Below, in pieces: positions 15,995-24,507 of a DNA stretch of 32,553 nt (position 1 is its first letter; the number at the start of each line of letters is the position of its first letter). Source of the DNA: Actinomycetes bacterium. GTDB taxonomy: Bacteria > Actinomycetota > Thermoleophilia > Gaiellales > Gaiellaceae. The notes under the pieces are model-generated. The model made no database searches. It was given only the letters and a program-made list of their open reading frames with translations, and was not told the DNA's origin. The position numbers were made by a program, and so were the translations under genes. Where the stretch lies: the NCBI GenBank assembly GCA_026708005.1, contig JAPOVR010000070.1, positions 1 through 32,553 on the forward strand, in the 5' to 3' direction.

Positions 15995-17239
15995 CTAGCT
16001 CAAGCCGAGCGTCTGGGCGATCGTCGTTCGCTGGACCTCGTCGGAGCCGCCGGGAACGCGGAGGTTCCGCGCGATCAGGAAGATGCGGTTCACGGGGCTG
16101 TCCTTCATCATCCCCGAGGCGCCGTGGATCTGAACCGCACGGTCGGCCACCCGGTAGAAGGCCTCGTCGTTCTGCAGCTTGAGCATGCAGATCTTGCGGA
16201 TCTCCGCGCGCGAGCGCGGCATCTTCCACCAGGGGCCGGGATCGTCGATCTCAGCCGTCACGGCAAGCGACATCGCCCGGGTTGAGAACCAGTCGGTCAG
16301 CATGTCCGCGACCATCCACTGGATGCCCTGATTCGCGCCGAGCGGCTTGCCGCCCACAACCCGCTCCTTCGCACGGGCCACGGTCCTCTCGATCAGGTAC
16401 TGCGACCAGCCGGAGCACATGCCGGCGCGCCGCATCCGCGTCCAGTTGATCGACGACATCGCGATATCGAACCCCTGCCCCCGCTCGCCGAGCATGGCCG
16501 ACCCGTCGAGCTTGAGGTCGTCGAGCACGAACTCCCCGGTGAAGCCGTCGTCGAACATCGTCTGGAAGAGGCGGCCGTGCCGGAAGCCCTTGCCCTCGTG
16601 CTCCGCCGTCAGGAACTGGAAGTACGTGAAGCTCTCGCGGCCTTTCCCGGGGTCGGTGACGCAGAGCACCTGCGCAACGTCGGCCTCGAACGCGTTCGTG
16701 ATGAAGGCCTTGTGCCCGTTGAGCACCCACGCGCCGTTGCGCTCCTCGGCGCGCGTCGTGAAGTCGAAGAAGTTCGAGCCGGCGCCGGGCTCGGTCACCC
16801 CGTGGAGGCTCGTGTACTCACCGCGCACCAGCGGATCGGTGAACTGCTCGCGATGGCGGTCCTGCGCCCAGATCAGCCGTGGGGTGGCGCCTTCCGACCA
16901 CGACAGGATCGCCGGGTTGAGCCCGATGCCCTTCTCGTAGACATGCTCCTCGACGAACACCATGTCGTGCCGCCCCAGACCACCCCCGCCGATCCGCTGG
17001 GGGAGGTGCAGGCAGTACAGGCCGGCCTGTGCGGCTTCTCGCATGATCTCGCGGCGCGCCTCCCAGACCTCCGGATGCAGCCTGCCGTCCTCAGCGAGGT
17101 AGAGCCGGCTGTCGGTGAGCCTGTGCTTGAGCGCTTCCTCCCGCGGTTTGACCCGCTCCTCGTAGAACTGATCGATGCGCGCCAGCAGGGGTTGGAGCCG
17201 CTCCGGTACGCGCACCTCGGTTGCAGGCGATTCCGTCAC
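15995..17239 (-). CDS. Acyl-CoA dehydrogenase-family protein without the usual catalytic Glu
   Basis: GTG 17239 overlaps the stop of the phosphoglycerate-mutase-like gene (GTGA), giving 414 residues, slightly longer than the usual 380-400. The flavin and substrate blocks are present: LHGVTEPGAGSNFFDFTTRA, VLNGHKAFITNA, then QGFDIAMSSINWTRMRRAGM and VQIHGASGMMKDSPVNRIFL. At the C-terminus, where most family members have YEGTSEIQR with the catalytic Glu, this one reads PGGSDEVQR, so Gly397 sits in its place. The alternative base position in helix G (Glu in isovaleryl- and long-chain dehydrogenases) is Thr267. The protein may use another residue, act on an unusual substrate, or do a different flavin reaction. 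ACAD10/11-like relatives with a shifted C-terminal motif are the nearest comparison I can suggest. Confidence 0.85.
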   Translation of the reverse strand: MTESPATEVRVPERLQPLLARIDQFYEERVKPREEALKHRLTDSRLYLAEDGRLHPEVWEARREIMREAAQAGLYCLHLPQRIGGGGLGRHDMVFVEEHVYEKGIGLNPAILSWSEGATPRLIWAQDRHREQFTDPLVRGEYTSLHGVTEPGAGSNFFDFTTRAEERNGAWVLNGHKAFITNAFEADVAQVLCVTDPGKGRESFTYFQFLTAEHEGKGFRHGRLFQTMFDDGFTGEFVLDDLKLDGSAMLGERGQGFDIAMSSINWTRMRRAGMCSGWSQYLIERTVARAKERVVGGKPLGANQGIQWMVADMLTDWFSTRAMSLAVTAEIDDPGPWWKMPRSRAEIRKICMLKLQNDEAFYRVADRAVQIHGASGMMKDSPVNRIFLIARNLRVPGGSDEVQRTTIAQTLGLS

Positions 17240-18576
17240 GCCGGTGCCTCCTTCTCCTCGTCCACGGCGGCATCCGCCTCCGTCCACAGGGGGAGCGACT
17301 CGACGAGCTCGGGATGCCCCATCGCGCCTTCCACGTTCGTCGGGCGCGAGCCGAGGAAGAGCGGTCGGTCAGCGGCGTTGAGCAGCAGCGGGAGCACGTC
17401 GGCGCCGCCCAGGTGTCCGAGGATTCCGCCGGCCTGCCACAGCTCTCCGAACCGCTCGACGGCGTCGGAGCGCACCCCCGGCCCGCCGACGGCCAACGGC
17501 ACGGGGTCGCCCGAATGGATGATGCCGGGCAGGGCAGGCGTCGCGTGGTCGCCGGTGATGCACACGACGGCCTGCGCGAACGGCTCCTCGCGAAGCCGGG
17601 CAACGGGCGCATCGAGCTCCTGTAGAACCCGCACCTTCTCCCGGCAATCCTCCGTGTGGGCGGCCTCGTCGGTTGCCTTCTGGTGCGAGAGCACGAACGT
17701 CTTGCCCGCCTCCAGCAGCTCTGCGATGCGGTCGAGACGCGCATCGAGATCCTTTCCCGGCTCGTCCGTCTCCTCCATGCGAACCGCCTCGAGGCCCAGC
17801 GTTTCCGCAAGGCCGGCGAGGAACGGGGCCGCGCCGATCACAGCCCCCCGCAGCCCGTGGCGATGGACGAACGTCGGCGCCGGCCGGTGGCGGCCCCACC
17901 ACTTCAGCGTGATCGCGGCGAGCACCTGCTCGCCGCGCGCCGAGCGCTGGCGGTTCACGAGGTTAGCGCGGAGCGTGTCGGCCACCCACCGGCTCCACTT
18001 CTCGACGGCCTGCGCCGTTGCCTCCGCCCGCAGATCGAGCGGCCTCGGCCGCAGCACCGGCTGGCGGTCTGAGAAGAAGGGGTCGGTATCGGTGAGCCGC
18101 GAGCTGGCTCTCCCCGAGATCTGCAGGATGGCCTGGCCGCGGTGGAGGTAGGACAGCCGGAAGGTCATCCCGTCGAACTCGCCCGTCATCACGGCACCGA
18201 CGAGCAGCGAGGCAGCCCCCTCCTCGTCGGGTCCGGGCCACCCGTCAACCCAGAGCGCGCCGCCCCGCTCCTCCACCGGCCGCAGTGCCGCGTAGGCGTA
18301 GACGTCGGTGGGCTCAACAACCCGCTTCCAGCCTCGCGCCTCGAGGACGGCGCGGCCCGGGAACTCCTCCGGCCGGTAGCCGAGCAGCTCCCAGTGCGCG
18401 AGCTCGCTCGAGGGAGCTCGGCCGCGCCCGAGCGGCCAGAGAAGGCCGTTCGATCCGCGCGCGGCAAAGGCATCGAGGCACGGCGTGGCGGCGGCCTCGC
18501 TCGCCGTCTGTCCGTTGAGCTCGGGGTAGGCGCGGTCGCCCAGCCCGTCAAACAGCAAGACGACGATCGGGCGCAC
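17236..18576 (-). CDS. Archaeal-type cofactor-independent phosphoglycerate mutase-like metalloenzyme
   Basis: GTG 18576 gives 446 residues starting VRPIVVLLFDGLGDRAYPEL, the normal family start, overlapping the NadM-like gene by 29 bases. Alkaline-phosphatase-superfamily features are complete: Asp10 in FDGLGD, the nucleophile region APSSELAHWELLGY (Ser56/57), SHQKATDEAAH (His298, Asp303, His307), and CITGDHATPALPG (Asp343, His344) followed by HSGDPVPL. This pattern matches archaeal ApgM, which interconverts 2- and 3-phosphoglycerate, more than the longer bacterial enzyme GpmI. In a catabolic gene set a glycolytic role is unexpected, so a related phosphotransfer or phosphohydrolase reaction is possible. 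It stands between the NadM-like and acyl-CoA dehydrogenase genes, overlapping both. Confidence 0.8.
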   Translation of the reverse strand: MRPIVVLLFDGLGDRAYPELNGQTASEAAATPCLDAFAARGSNGLLWPLGRGRAPSSELAHWELLGYRPEEFPGRAVLEARGWKRVVEPTDVYAYAALRPVEERGGALWVDGWPGPDEEGAASLLVGAVMTGEFDGMTFRLSYLHRGQAILQISGRASSRLTDTDPFFSDRQPVLRPRPLDLRAEATAQAVEKWSRWVADTLRANLVNRQRSARGEQVLAAITLKWWGRHRPAPTFVHRHGLRGAVIGAAPFLAGLAETLGLEAVRMEETDEPGKDLDARLDRIAELLEAGKTFVLSHQKATDEAAHTEDCREKVRVLQELDAPVARLREEPFAQAVVCITGDHATPALPGIIHSGDPVPLAVGGPGVRSDAVERFGELWQAGGILGHLGGADVLPLLLNAADRPLFLGSRPTNVEGAMGHPELVESLPLWTEADAAVDEEKEAPA

Positions 18577-19117
18577 GTTCGAGGGAGAGGGCTTCGATGA
18601 CCTCGGCGACCGGGAAAGGCACGAGCGACCTCCAGTCGCCGCCGGCGCGCATGCGGGCACGCACCTGAGTGCCGCTGACGCCTTTCTTGGCATCGGGATC
18701 GAGCACCTCGACGGCGTAGCCCAGATCGCGCAGGCGCTCTACCTTCGCCGCACCCCAGTCGTCGAAGACCCGGAGCAGATGGACGGCGCCAGCGGGCACG
18801 TAGGCGTGCAGGCGCGCGGGGACACCGATCGGGAACGGAACGATCCGGGCCGGCGCGACCCCTTCCGCATCGAGCACGGCCTCGATCATGAGCAGCCGCT
18901 CCCAGTAGGTGAACGGATTGTCCTCGGGGCGGTGGCGCTGTGGATCGGTTGCCTCGGGCGGGGACAGCGCGCTGTCGGGGTTCGTGATGCCGACTGCGAT
19001 CTCCCGCGCGCGCTCCCGCGCCAGGCGCAGGTACTCGAGGTGGCCGATGTGAAACGGCTGGAAGCGGCCGTGGATGATCGCGAGGGGAACGGGTTCCCGT
19101 CGACCGGGTGGACTCAC
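18548..19117 (-). CDS. Nicotinamide-nucleotide adenylyltransferase (NadM)-like nucleotidyltransferase
   Basis: The GTG at 19117 overlaps the HyuB stop and gives 189 residues. The HIGH-superfamily motifs are clear: GRFQPFHIGHLEYL (His23, His26) near the start, FTYWERLLMIEAVL, and the SGTQVRARM motif (about 148-156), the SSTxxR-like signature that binds the nucleotide phosphates. Length and layout match the archaeal NadM type rather than bacterial NadD. The family joins NMN or related phosphates to AMP to make a dinucleotide; some relatives use CTP on phosphonates instead. Tight overlap with both neighbours (4 bases with HyuB, 29 with the ApgM-like gene) says it belongs to the cluster, though its role there is not obvious. 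Confidence 0.82.
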   Translation of the reverse strand: MSPPGRREPVPLAIIHGRFQPFHIGHLEYLRLARERAREIAVGITNPDSALSPPEATDPQRHRPEDNPFTYWERLLMIEAVLDAEGVAPARIVPFPIGVPARLHAYVPAGAVHLLRVFDDWGAAKVERLRDLGYAVEVLDPDAKKGVSGTQVRARMRAGGDWRSLVPFPVAEVIEALSLERAPDRRLAV

Positions 19118-21024
19118 GCGATGCCGAACTGCTCGTTGCTCGCCTTCGACACCGGGGCGCTGCTCGGCGGGAGCTCACGACCGTCGAAATAGTCCGTGAG
19201 CGAAGCGAACCGCGCCTTTCCGCCCAGCTCGGCGCGCAGCCGTGCGGTCGCGTCAGCGTCGATCTCGAGCGTCTGCTCGTCCGCAAACACCACCCCATAG
19301 GCGTCGCGCGCAAGCTCGACCGTGGTGAAGTCGTCGAGGACGTCCTCGCGCACGAGCTCGGGACTGCGGTCGAGCGGATTGCCGTAGCCGGCGGCGTTGG
19401 GCTCCCGAAACTCGATGAACTCGCCCGCCTCGAACGGCACGCCGGTCACCTTGGCGTCGAGGTGCTCCTGGCGATCGGTGTCGGGGTTCTTCCGGCACGA
19501 GGCGACCAGCCCGTCCCAGCCCTCGTAGACGCCGTGAGGCGGGTCGTACTGCCGATCACCCTCGCAGGAGTACGTGCCGTCCTCCACGTACCGGTTGCGG
19601 CGGATGATCCCGATACCGCCGCGCCACCGGCCGGGCGCGGCCGGCTCGGGACGAAGCTCGTACTGCTCGCAACGGATCGGGAACCGCATGTCGAGCTCCT
19701 CGATCGGGTTGTTCCGCGTGTTGGCCATGAGGTTGTCGACGGAGTCCATCGCATCCTTGCCGTACCGGCCACCGTAGGAGCCCTCGTTCACCTCGAGATA
19801 GATCCAGTACTGGCCCGTGTCCTCGACGAAGCCGGAGTACGAGCAGAAGTGCAGCCCCGCGGAGTTCCCTGCTGTCGTCTGCTTTGGCAACGCGTCCGAG
19901 AGCGCGAGGATCACGTTGTCGACGACCCTCTGCACCTGGCAGAACCGTGAGAAGCACGCGCGCGGGAAGCTCGGATTGTAGATCGTCCCCTTGGGCGCCA
20001 CGACATCGACAACACGGAAGATGCCGTCGTTCTGCGGCACGCTCTCGGGAAACGTCACCTCGTCGAGCAGCACCGTCCGAACCGCGTAGTAGGCGCCCAC
20101 GAGGAGCGACCCCTCGAACGGGACGTTGTAGCCGGTCGGTACCTCGGCATTCGAGCCCGTCAGATCGACCGTGATGTCATCGCCCTCGACCCTGACCGCC
20201 GTCTCAACCCGCAGGCGGACGCCGCGATTGCGGGCGTCGTCGTCGAGCCAGCCTGTCGGCGCCTTGTACTCGCCGTCCGGAATCTTGGCGATCTCGGCGC
20301 GGAGCATGCGCTCCGAGTAGTCCATCCAGTCGTAGGCCGCGCTCATGACGATGTCGGCGCCGTACCGCTCGCACAGCTTGACGAAGCGCTCGTTGCCAAG
20401 CTCGCACGCGGCCAGCATCGCGTTCAGGTCGCCGCGGTTCATGGTCTCAGTCCGCACGTTGTCGAAGATCATGCGGTCGAGATCCTCGTTGAGCTCACCG
20501 CCCTGGTACCAGCGCAGGCCGTTGTAGATCTTGGCCTCGGCGTACATGTCGAACGCGTCGGCGTTGATGCCCGGGAAGGCGCCACCGACATCGAGGACGT
20601 GCGCCGTCACGGCCGCGAAGCCGAGGTGCTCGCCCTCGTGGAAGATCGGGACGGCCACCGCGATGTCGGGCGTGTGAGACGCGCCGAGGTACGGGTGGTT
20701 GTGGAGGATGACGTCGCCCTCCTCCACCTGCCCCTCCAGCCGGTAGAGGAACCCTCGGATGTACCACGGCAAGGAGCCGATGTGCATCGGCGTCGACTCC
20801 GACTCGCACAGCTCGCGTCCCTGCGTATCGAAGATCCCGGCGCCGAGATCCTCCGACTCGCGGATAATCGACGAGTAGCTCATTCGAAACAGGACGCCCG
20901 CCATCTCCTGCGCGATCGCGTTGAATGCCCCACCGAGCACGCGCAGCGTGATGGGGTCGACCTCGACGCGTGGGCGCGTGGGTGGGCCCGGCTTGCGTCC
21001 GACCTCGTACTCGAGAATCGACAT
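19114..21024 (-). CDS. hyuB: Hydantoinase/oxoprolinase B subunit
   Basis: ATG 21024 after GGGAGGAAGAGGAC gives 636 residues; an earlier in-frame start lies inside the upstream gene and adds non-homologous sequence. The HyuB pattern is complete: VDPITLRVLGGAFNAIAQEM (22-41), a gap to RESEDLGAGIFDTQGRELCE, the conserved LHNHPYLGASHTPDIAVAV (about 108-126), DLTGSNAEVPTGYNVPFEGS, and the C-terminal FREPNAAGYGNPLDRSPELV, RDAYGVVFA. It exceeds the usual 520-580 residues mainly in the middle and in a 40-residue C-terminal tail. HyuB works with HyuA in ATP-dependent opening of hydantoin, 5-oxoproline or similar rings. It follows HyuA by 17 bases. Confidence 0.93.
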   Translation of the reverse strand: MSILEYEVGRKPGPPTRPRVEVDPITLRVLGGAFNAIAQEMAGVLFRMSYSSIIRESEDLGAGIFDTQGRELCESESTPMHIGSLPWYIRGFLYRLEGQVEEGDVILHNHPYLGASHTPDIAVAVPIFHEGEHLGFAAVTAHVLDVGGAFPGINADAFDMYAEAKIYNGLRWYQGGELNEDLDRMIFDNVRTETMNRGDLNAMLAACELGNERFVKLCERYGADIVMSAAYDWMDYSERMLRAEIAKIPDGEYKAPTGWLDDDARNRGVRLRVETAVRVEGDDITVDLTGSNAEVPTGYNVPFEGSLLVGAYYAVRTVLLDEVTFPESVPQNDGIFRVVDVVAPKGTIYNPSFPRACFSRFCQVQRVVDNVILALSDALPKQTTAGNSAGLHFCSYSGFVEDTGQYWIYLEVNEGSYGGRYGKDAMDSVDNLMANTRNNPIEELDMRFPIRCEQYELRPEPAAPGRWRGGIGIIRRNRYVEDGTYSCEGDRQYDPPHGVYEGWDGLVASCRKNPDTDRQEHLDAKVTGVPFEAGEFIEFREPNAAGYGNPLDRSPELVREDVLDDFTTVELARDAYGVVFADEQTLEIDADATARLRAELGGKARFASLTDYFDGRELPPSSAPVSKASNEQFGIA

Positions 21025-21041
21025 GTCCTCTTCCTCCCTAC

Positions 21042-23159
21042 CTACCGCGCGCTGGCGGAGGCGCTGCCCGCGCCGCTCGCCGTCTCCACGCCGGTCGCGA
21101 TAATGATGTTCCCCACCCGGTCGATCCGTGCGCCGACACCCGGCGGAATCACGGTCGTCGTGTCGTACTGGTTCACGATTGCGGGGCCCTCGATCCGGTT
21201 GCCCGCCCGCAGCCTCGAGCGGTCGTAGTACGTCGTCATCACCTGCTGCAGCGCGCCGTCCGAGCGGAACCACGCCTTCGACTCGTGGATCACGGCGTCG
21301 ACCGCGGACTCGCTGCCGGAGTCGACCTCAGGCGTGGAGAACTCCGGCATGAGGCCCACGCCGCGAACCCGGATGTTCGGGATCTCGATGTCGACGTCGT
21401 CGAACCGGCGCGTGTACTCCCGCAGATGCGCCTGGTGGAAGTCCTCGCTGAGCTTCGCGACCCAGCCCTCGTCGATGGCTCCCGAGGCGGCGTCGACGCG
21501 CAGCTCGTAGCCCTGGCCGAGGTAGCGGCAGTCGCAGACTCGCTGAACGAGCTGCCGGTCGGCGGGGATTCCATCGTCCTCGAGCTGCTGCCGCGCGCGG
21601 ACCTCGAGCTCTTCGAAGGCCTGCTGCAGGGCGGCCTCATCGAGCGTCGAGACGCGCTCGTAGGTCGTCGTGACGTACTCGTAGACCGTGTCCGTTGCCA
21701 GCAAGCCCATCGCGGAGGTGATCCCCGGATAGGGCGGGATGAGGACGTTCGGCGTTCCCACCTCGAGCGAGATCTGCGCCGCGAAGAGCGGGCCTGCACC
21801 GCCCTCGGCCACGAGCGCGAAGTCGCGGGGGTCGAACCCCTTCCGGACTGAGTTCTCCTCGATCGACTGCACCATCGAGTGGGTGAGAATCTGGATCGCG
21901 CCCATCGATGCCTCCTCGACAGACATGCCGAGCGCCTTGCCGGGCCCCTCCTCGAACGCCTGCCGGGCCAGCTCGGGCTTGATCTCCATCCCGCCGCCGA
22001 GGAACCCCTCAGGCAGCAGCCAGCCGAGGTTGACCATCGCGTCGGTGGCCGTGGCCTCGGTGCCGCCGCGGTCGTAGGCGGCCGGGCCGGGTACCGCCCC
22101 TGCCGACCGAGGCCCAACCCGGTAGATCCCCCCTTGGTCGACATACGCGATCGATCCACCGCCGGCCCCGATCGTATCGACATCGACCATCGGGATCATC
22201 GCCTGGTACGGCCCGACCTTCGTGTCGAGGAGGTGCTTCATCCGCAGCCTCCCGCCCTCGGCGAGCCCGATGTCGGCCGAGGTCCCACCCACATCGAGGG
22301 TGATCACGTTGTCGTAACCCGCCTGGCGGCCGGCCCAGATCCCTCCGACGACCCCGGCAACCGGCCCGGACATCAGCAGGTTCACCGGGCGTTGGACGGC
22401 GCCCTCCGCGGTCGCGACGCCACTCGCCGACGTCATCAGATGGACGCCGGTCCTGACGCCGAGCTCCCGGAGCTGCTGCTCGATTCGCTCGACGTAGGTG
22501 GCGACCTTGGGGCCAACGAACGCGTTCAGGCAGACGGTTGAGAACCGCTCGTACTCGCGGTACTGCGGCAGTACCTCGGAGGAGACCGACAGGAACGCCT
22601 CCGGGAACTCCTCGCGGACGATCTCGGCGACCCGCCGCTCGTGCGCGTCGTTCAAGAACGAGAACAGGAAGCAGACTGCGACGGCATCAACGCCGGCCTC
22701 CTTGAGGGCGCGCACCTCCTCGCGCGCCCGGTCCTCGTCGAGCGGGACGAGGATGGAGCCGTCGTTCAGGATGCGCTCGGGCACGGTCCTGCGATGGCGG
22801 CGCCGCACGATCGGGTAGCGCTGCCACGGGAGATCCTGGTAGTTCGAGAAGTTGTAGGGCTTCTTGTGGCGGGCGATGTGCAGGATATCGCGGTATCCCT
22901 CCGTCGTGAGCATCCCGACCGTTGCGCCATCGTGCTCGATGACGATGTTCGTGGCGATCGTCGTCCCGTGAAAGACCTGATCGAGGGCACTGGCATCCTC
23001 TCCGACCTCGCTCGTCACCTCCACCACGCCCTGGACGGTGCCCTCGGACGGATCCGCCGGCGTCGTCGGAAGTTTGTGGATGAGGATCGTGCCCGACTCG
23101 TCGTCCAGGTAGATGAGGTCGGTGAACGTCCCACCGACATCGACGCCAACTCGCTTCAT
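21042..23159 (-). CDS. hyuA: Hydantoinase/oxoprolinase A subunit
   Basis: ATG 23159 is preceded by a strong GGAGGAGAGG site and gives 705 residues, normal for the class. The ASKHA ATP-binding motifs are VDVGGTFTD (6-14), LDVGGTSADIG (288-298) and the GAGGGS loop (331-336). FHGTTIATNIVIEHDGATVG and LTTEGYRDILHIARHKKPYN are characteristic; the usual QSNGGVMS motif reads TSASGVATAE here, a mild variant. The C-terminal part (RYLGQGYELRVDA; GPAIVNQYDTTTVIPPGVGA) is the HyuA extension missing from the 525-residue protein at 8.4-9.9 kb. Together with HyuB it makes a complete enzyme. Known relatives act on hydantoins, 5-oxoproline, N-methylhydantoin and ketones (acetone carboxylase); this one is not assignable to any. 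Confidence 0.93.
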   Translation of the reverse strand: MKRVGVDVGGTFTDLIYLDDESGTILIHKLPTTPADPSEGTVQGVVEVTSEVGEDASALDQVFHGTTIATNIVIEHDGATVGMLTTEGYRDILHIARHKKPYNFSNYQDLPWQRYPIVRRRHRRTVPERILNDGSILVPLDEDRAREEVRALKEAGVDAVAVCFLFSFLNDAHERRVAEIVREEFPEAFLSVSSEVLPQYREYERFSTVCLNAFVGPKVATYVERIEQQLRELGVRTGVHLMTSASGVATAEGAVQRPVNLLMSGPVAGVVGGIWAGRQAGYDNVITLDVGGTSADIGLAEGGRLRMKHLLDTKVGPYQAMIPMVDVDTIGAGGGSIAYVDQGGIYRVGPRSAGAVPGPAAYDRGGTEATATDAMVNLGWLLPEGFLGGGMEIKPELARQAFEEGPGKALGMSVEEASMGAIQILTHSMVQSIEENSVRKGFDPRDFALVAEGGAGPLFAAQISLEVGTPNVLIPPYPGITSAMGLLATDTVYEYVTTTYERVSTLDEAALQQAFEELEVRARQQLEDDGIPADRQLVQRVCDCRYLGQGYELRVDAASGAIDEGWVAKLSEDFHQAHLREYTRRFDDVDIEIPNIRVRGVGLMPEFSTPEVDSGSESAVDAVIHESKAWFRSDGALQQVMTTYYDRSRLRAGNRIEGPAIVNQYDTTTVIPPGVGARIDRVGNIIIATGVETASGAGSASASAR

Positions 23160-23260
23160 CGAGCCTCTCCTCCTGGTGGTTGCCCCGTCGCGGAACTGCC
23201 GGCGGGGACGGTCTGCATGCGCTGCCTTACTCTCTGGCCAATCACGTTTCAGCCGCGCAT

Positions 23261-24289
23261 CTAGGGGGTGATGACGATCTTGCCGAACTGCTCGCGACGC
23301 TCGAGGGCTTGCATGGCATCCGCCGCCTGCTCAAGCCGGTAGGTCGAGTGAACGAGGGGCGTGATCTGCCCGCGGGCCGCAAGCTGCAGGCACTGCTCGA
23401 CCTCTTCGCGGCTGAAGACGAACGAGCCGATCACGCTCTTCTGCGTCCGGAAGAACGGGATGATGTCGAAGTCGACGACCTCACCGGAGTGGCCGCCGCA
23501 GATCACCATCCGCCCATCCTTGCCCAACGAGTCGAGGGCGGCCTGGAAGAGCTTGCCGCCAACGTGCTCGTAGGCAAGGTCGACACCCTGCTCGTCTGTA
23601 ATCTCCATCACCCGCGCCGCGACGTCCTCCTCGTTGTGGTTGATCCCGACATCCATGCCGAGCTCGGCGGCGCGATCGAGCTTCTCCTGCGTCGAGGAGT
23701 TCCCGATCACGTAGGCGCCGGCGAGCTTGGCGAGCTGGACAGCCGCCGAGCCAATGCCGCTCGAGACCGAGTTGATGAGGACGGTCTCGCCGGCGACCAG
23801 ACGCCCCCTCGTGAAAAGCATGTGCCAGGAGGTCGCAAACGCAACCTGGGTGGCGACGGCCTGCTCGTAGGAGACGTTGTCAGGCACCCGCACGAGCTGG
23901 CCGGCGGCGCACGCGAGCTTCTCCGCGTAGCCGCCGCCCATCGTGAAGCTGATGAAGCCGGTGTCCAGACAGAGCGTCTCGCGGCCGCTGCGACAGAACC
24001 GGCAGTGCTCGCACGTGTCCATGACGAAGGGCATGACGCGGTCTCCGACCTGCCAGCCCTCGACGCCCTCGCCGAGCGTCTCGATCTCGCCGGCGACCTC
24101 GATGCCCAGCGTGTGCGGCATGGTGACCGGGAACCGCGAGACCCCTTCGCGAACGTCGACATCGAGGTGATTGAGGGCGCTGGCCCGAATGCGGATCGTT
24201 ATCTGACCTTCACCCGGTGTTGGGTCATCGACCTCTTCAAGCCTCAGCACATCGGCGTTTCCGAACTCGTGAAATCGAACCGCCCTCAA
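23261..24289 (-). CDS. Zinc-type quinone-oxidoreductase-like (MDR) dehydrogenase
   Basis: A TTG at 24289 with GGGAGG eight bases upstream begins the typical RAVRFHEFGNADVLRLEEVD; the open frame continues upstream to 24370 but without family sequence. That gives 342 residues. The medium-chain dehydrogenase fold is seen: a structural-zinc lobe with Cys93, Cys96, Cys99 and Cys107 (DTCEHCRFCRSGRETLCL), and the nucleotide loop NSVSSGIGSAAVQLAK (about 173-188). The catalytic zinc Cys of alcohol dehydrogenases is absent near residue 40 (SALNHLDVD), so it is of the quinone-oxidoreductase or enoyl-reductase type. It is the first gene after the minus-strand promoter and may reduce or oxidise a pathway intermediate with NAD(P)H. 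Confidence 0.88.
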   Translation of the reverse strand: MRAVRFHEFGNADVLRLEEVDDPTPGEGQITIRIRASALNHLDVDVREGVSRFPVTMPHTLGIEVAGEIETLGEGVEGWQVGDRVMPFVMDTCEHCRFCRSGRETLCLDTGFISFTMGGGYAEKLACAAGQLVRVPDNVSYEQAVATQVAFATSWHMLFTRGRLVAGETVLINSVSSGIGSAAVQLAKLAGAYVIGNSSTQEKLDRAAELGMDVGINHNEEDVAARVMEITDEQGVDLAYEHVGGKLFQAALDSLGKDGRMVICGGHSGEVVDFDIIPFFRTQKSVIGSFVFSREEVEQCLQLAARGQITPLVHSTYRLEQAADAMQALERREQFGKIVITP

Positions 24290-24331
24290 CGCATGAACCT
24301 CCCGTGACGCACATTGCCCGGTTAGGAATGC

Positions 24332-24360
24332 TTTATGTCTGACTTCGCTCCATGTGTCAA
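24332..24360 (-). promoter_or_regulatory. Promoter of the minus-strand gene series
   Basis: On the minus strand TTGACA (24360-24355) is followed after 17 bases by CATAAA (24337-24332), a perfect -35 and a 4-of-6 -10 box. It lies about 43 bases before the TTG start at 24289, a plausible leader length. It would drive the fourteen-gene series. Confidence 0.6.
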
Positions 24361-24411
24361 CCCGAGCCACCGCCAGGGTCGGCCCGGGCTGCGCAGGCTA
24401 CACCTCGGCGG

Positions 24412-24441
24412 TTGACACCTGCCGAATGCCTGACATATAAA
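24412..24441 (+). promoter_or_regulatory. Promoter of the maoC-prpD-acyl-CoA dehydrogenase operon
   Basis: TTGACA (24412-24417), an 18-base spacer and TATAAA (24436-24441) make a near-consensus vegetative promoter pointing to the ATG at 24508. Its -35 box and the flanking CTCGG-GTTGACAC are mirrored by the minus-strand promoter box, which begins 52 bases away, so the two share an inverted repeat. Confidence 0.7.
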
Positions 24442-24507
24442 CGGTCCGCCCACGACAGATCCGGGCGATCGCGCACGGCCACACGAGACGAGCCGGAAGG
24501 AGAGCGA

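Noticed and set aside
16577-18151. 524-residue plus-strand open frame over the acyl-CoA dehydrogenase and ApgM-like genes
   Set aside because: It crosses the overlap of two real minus-strand genes; the translation is Ser/Pro/Arg-rich and unlike any family.
17236-19117. Phosphonate biosynthesis from the NadM-like and mutase-like pair
   Set aside because: Such relatives occur in phosphonate pathways, but the required PEP mutase and phosphonopyruvate decarboxylase are absent from the window.
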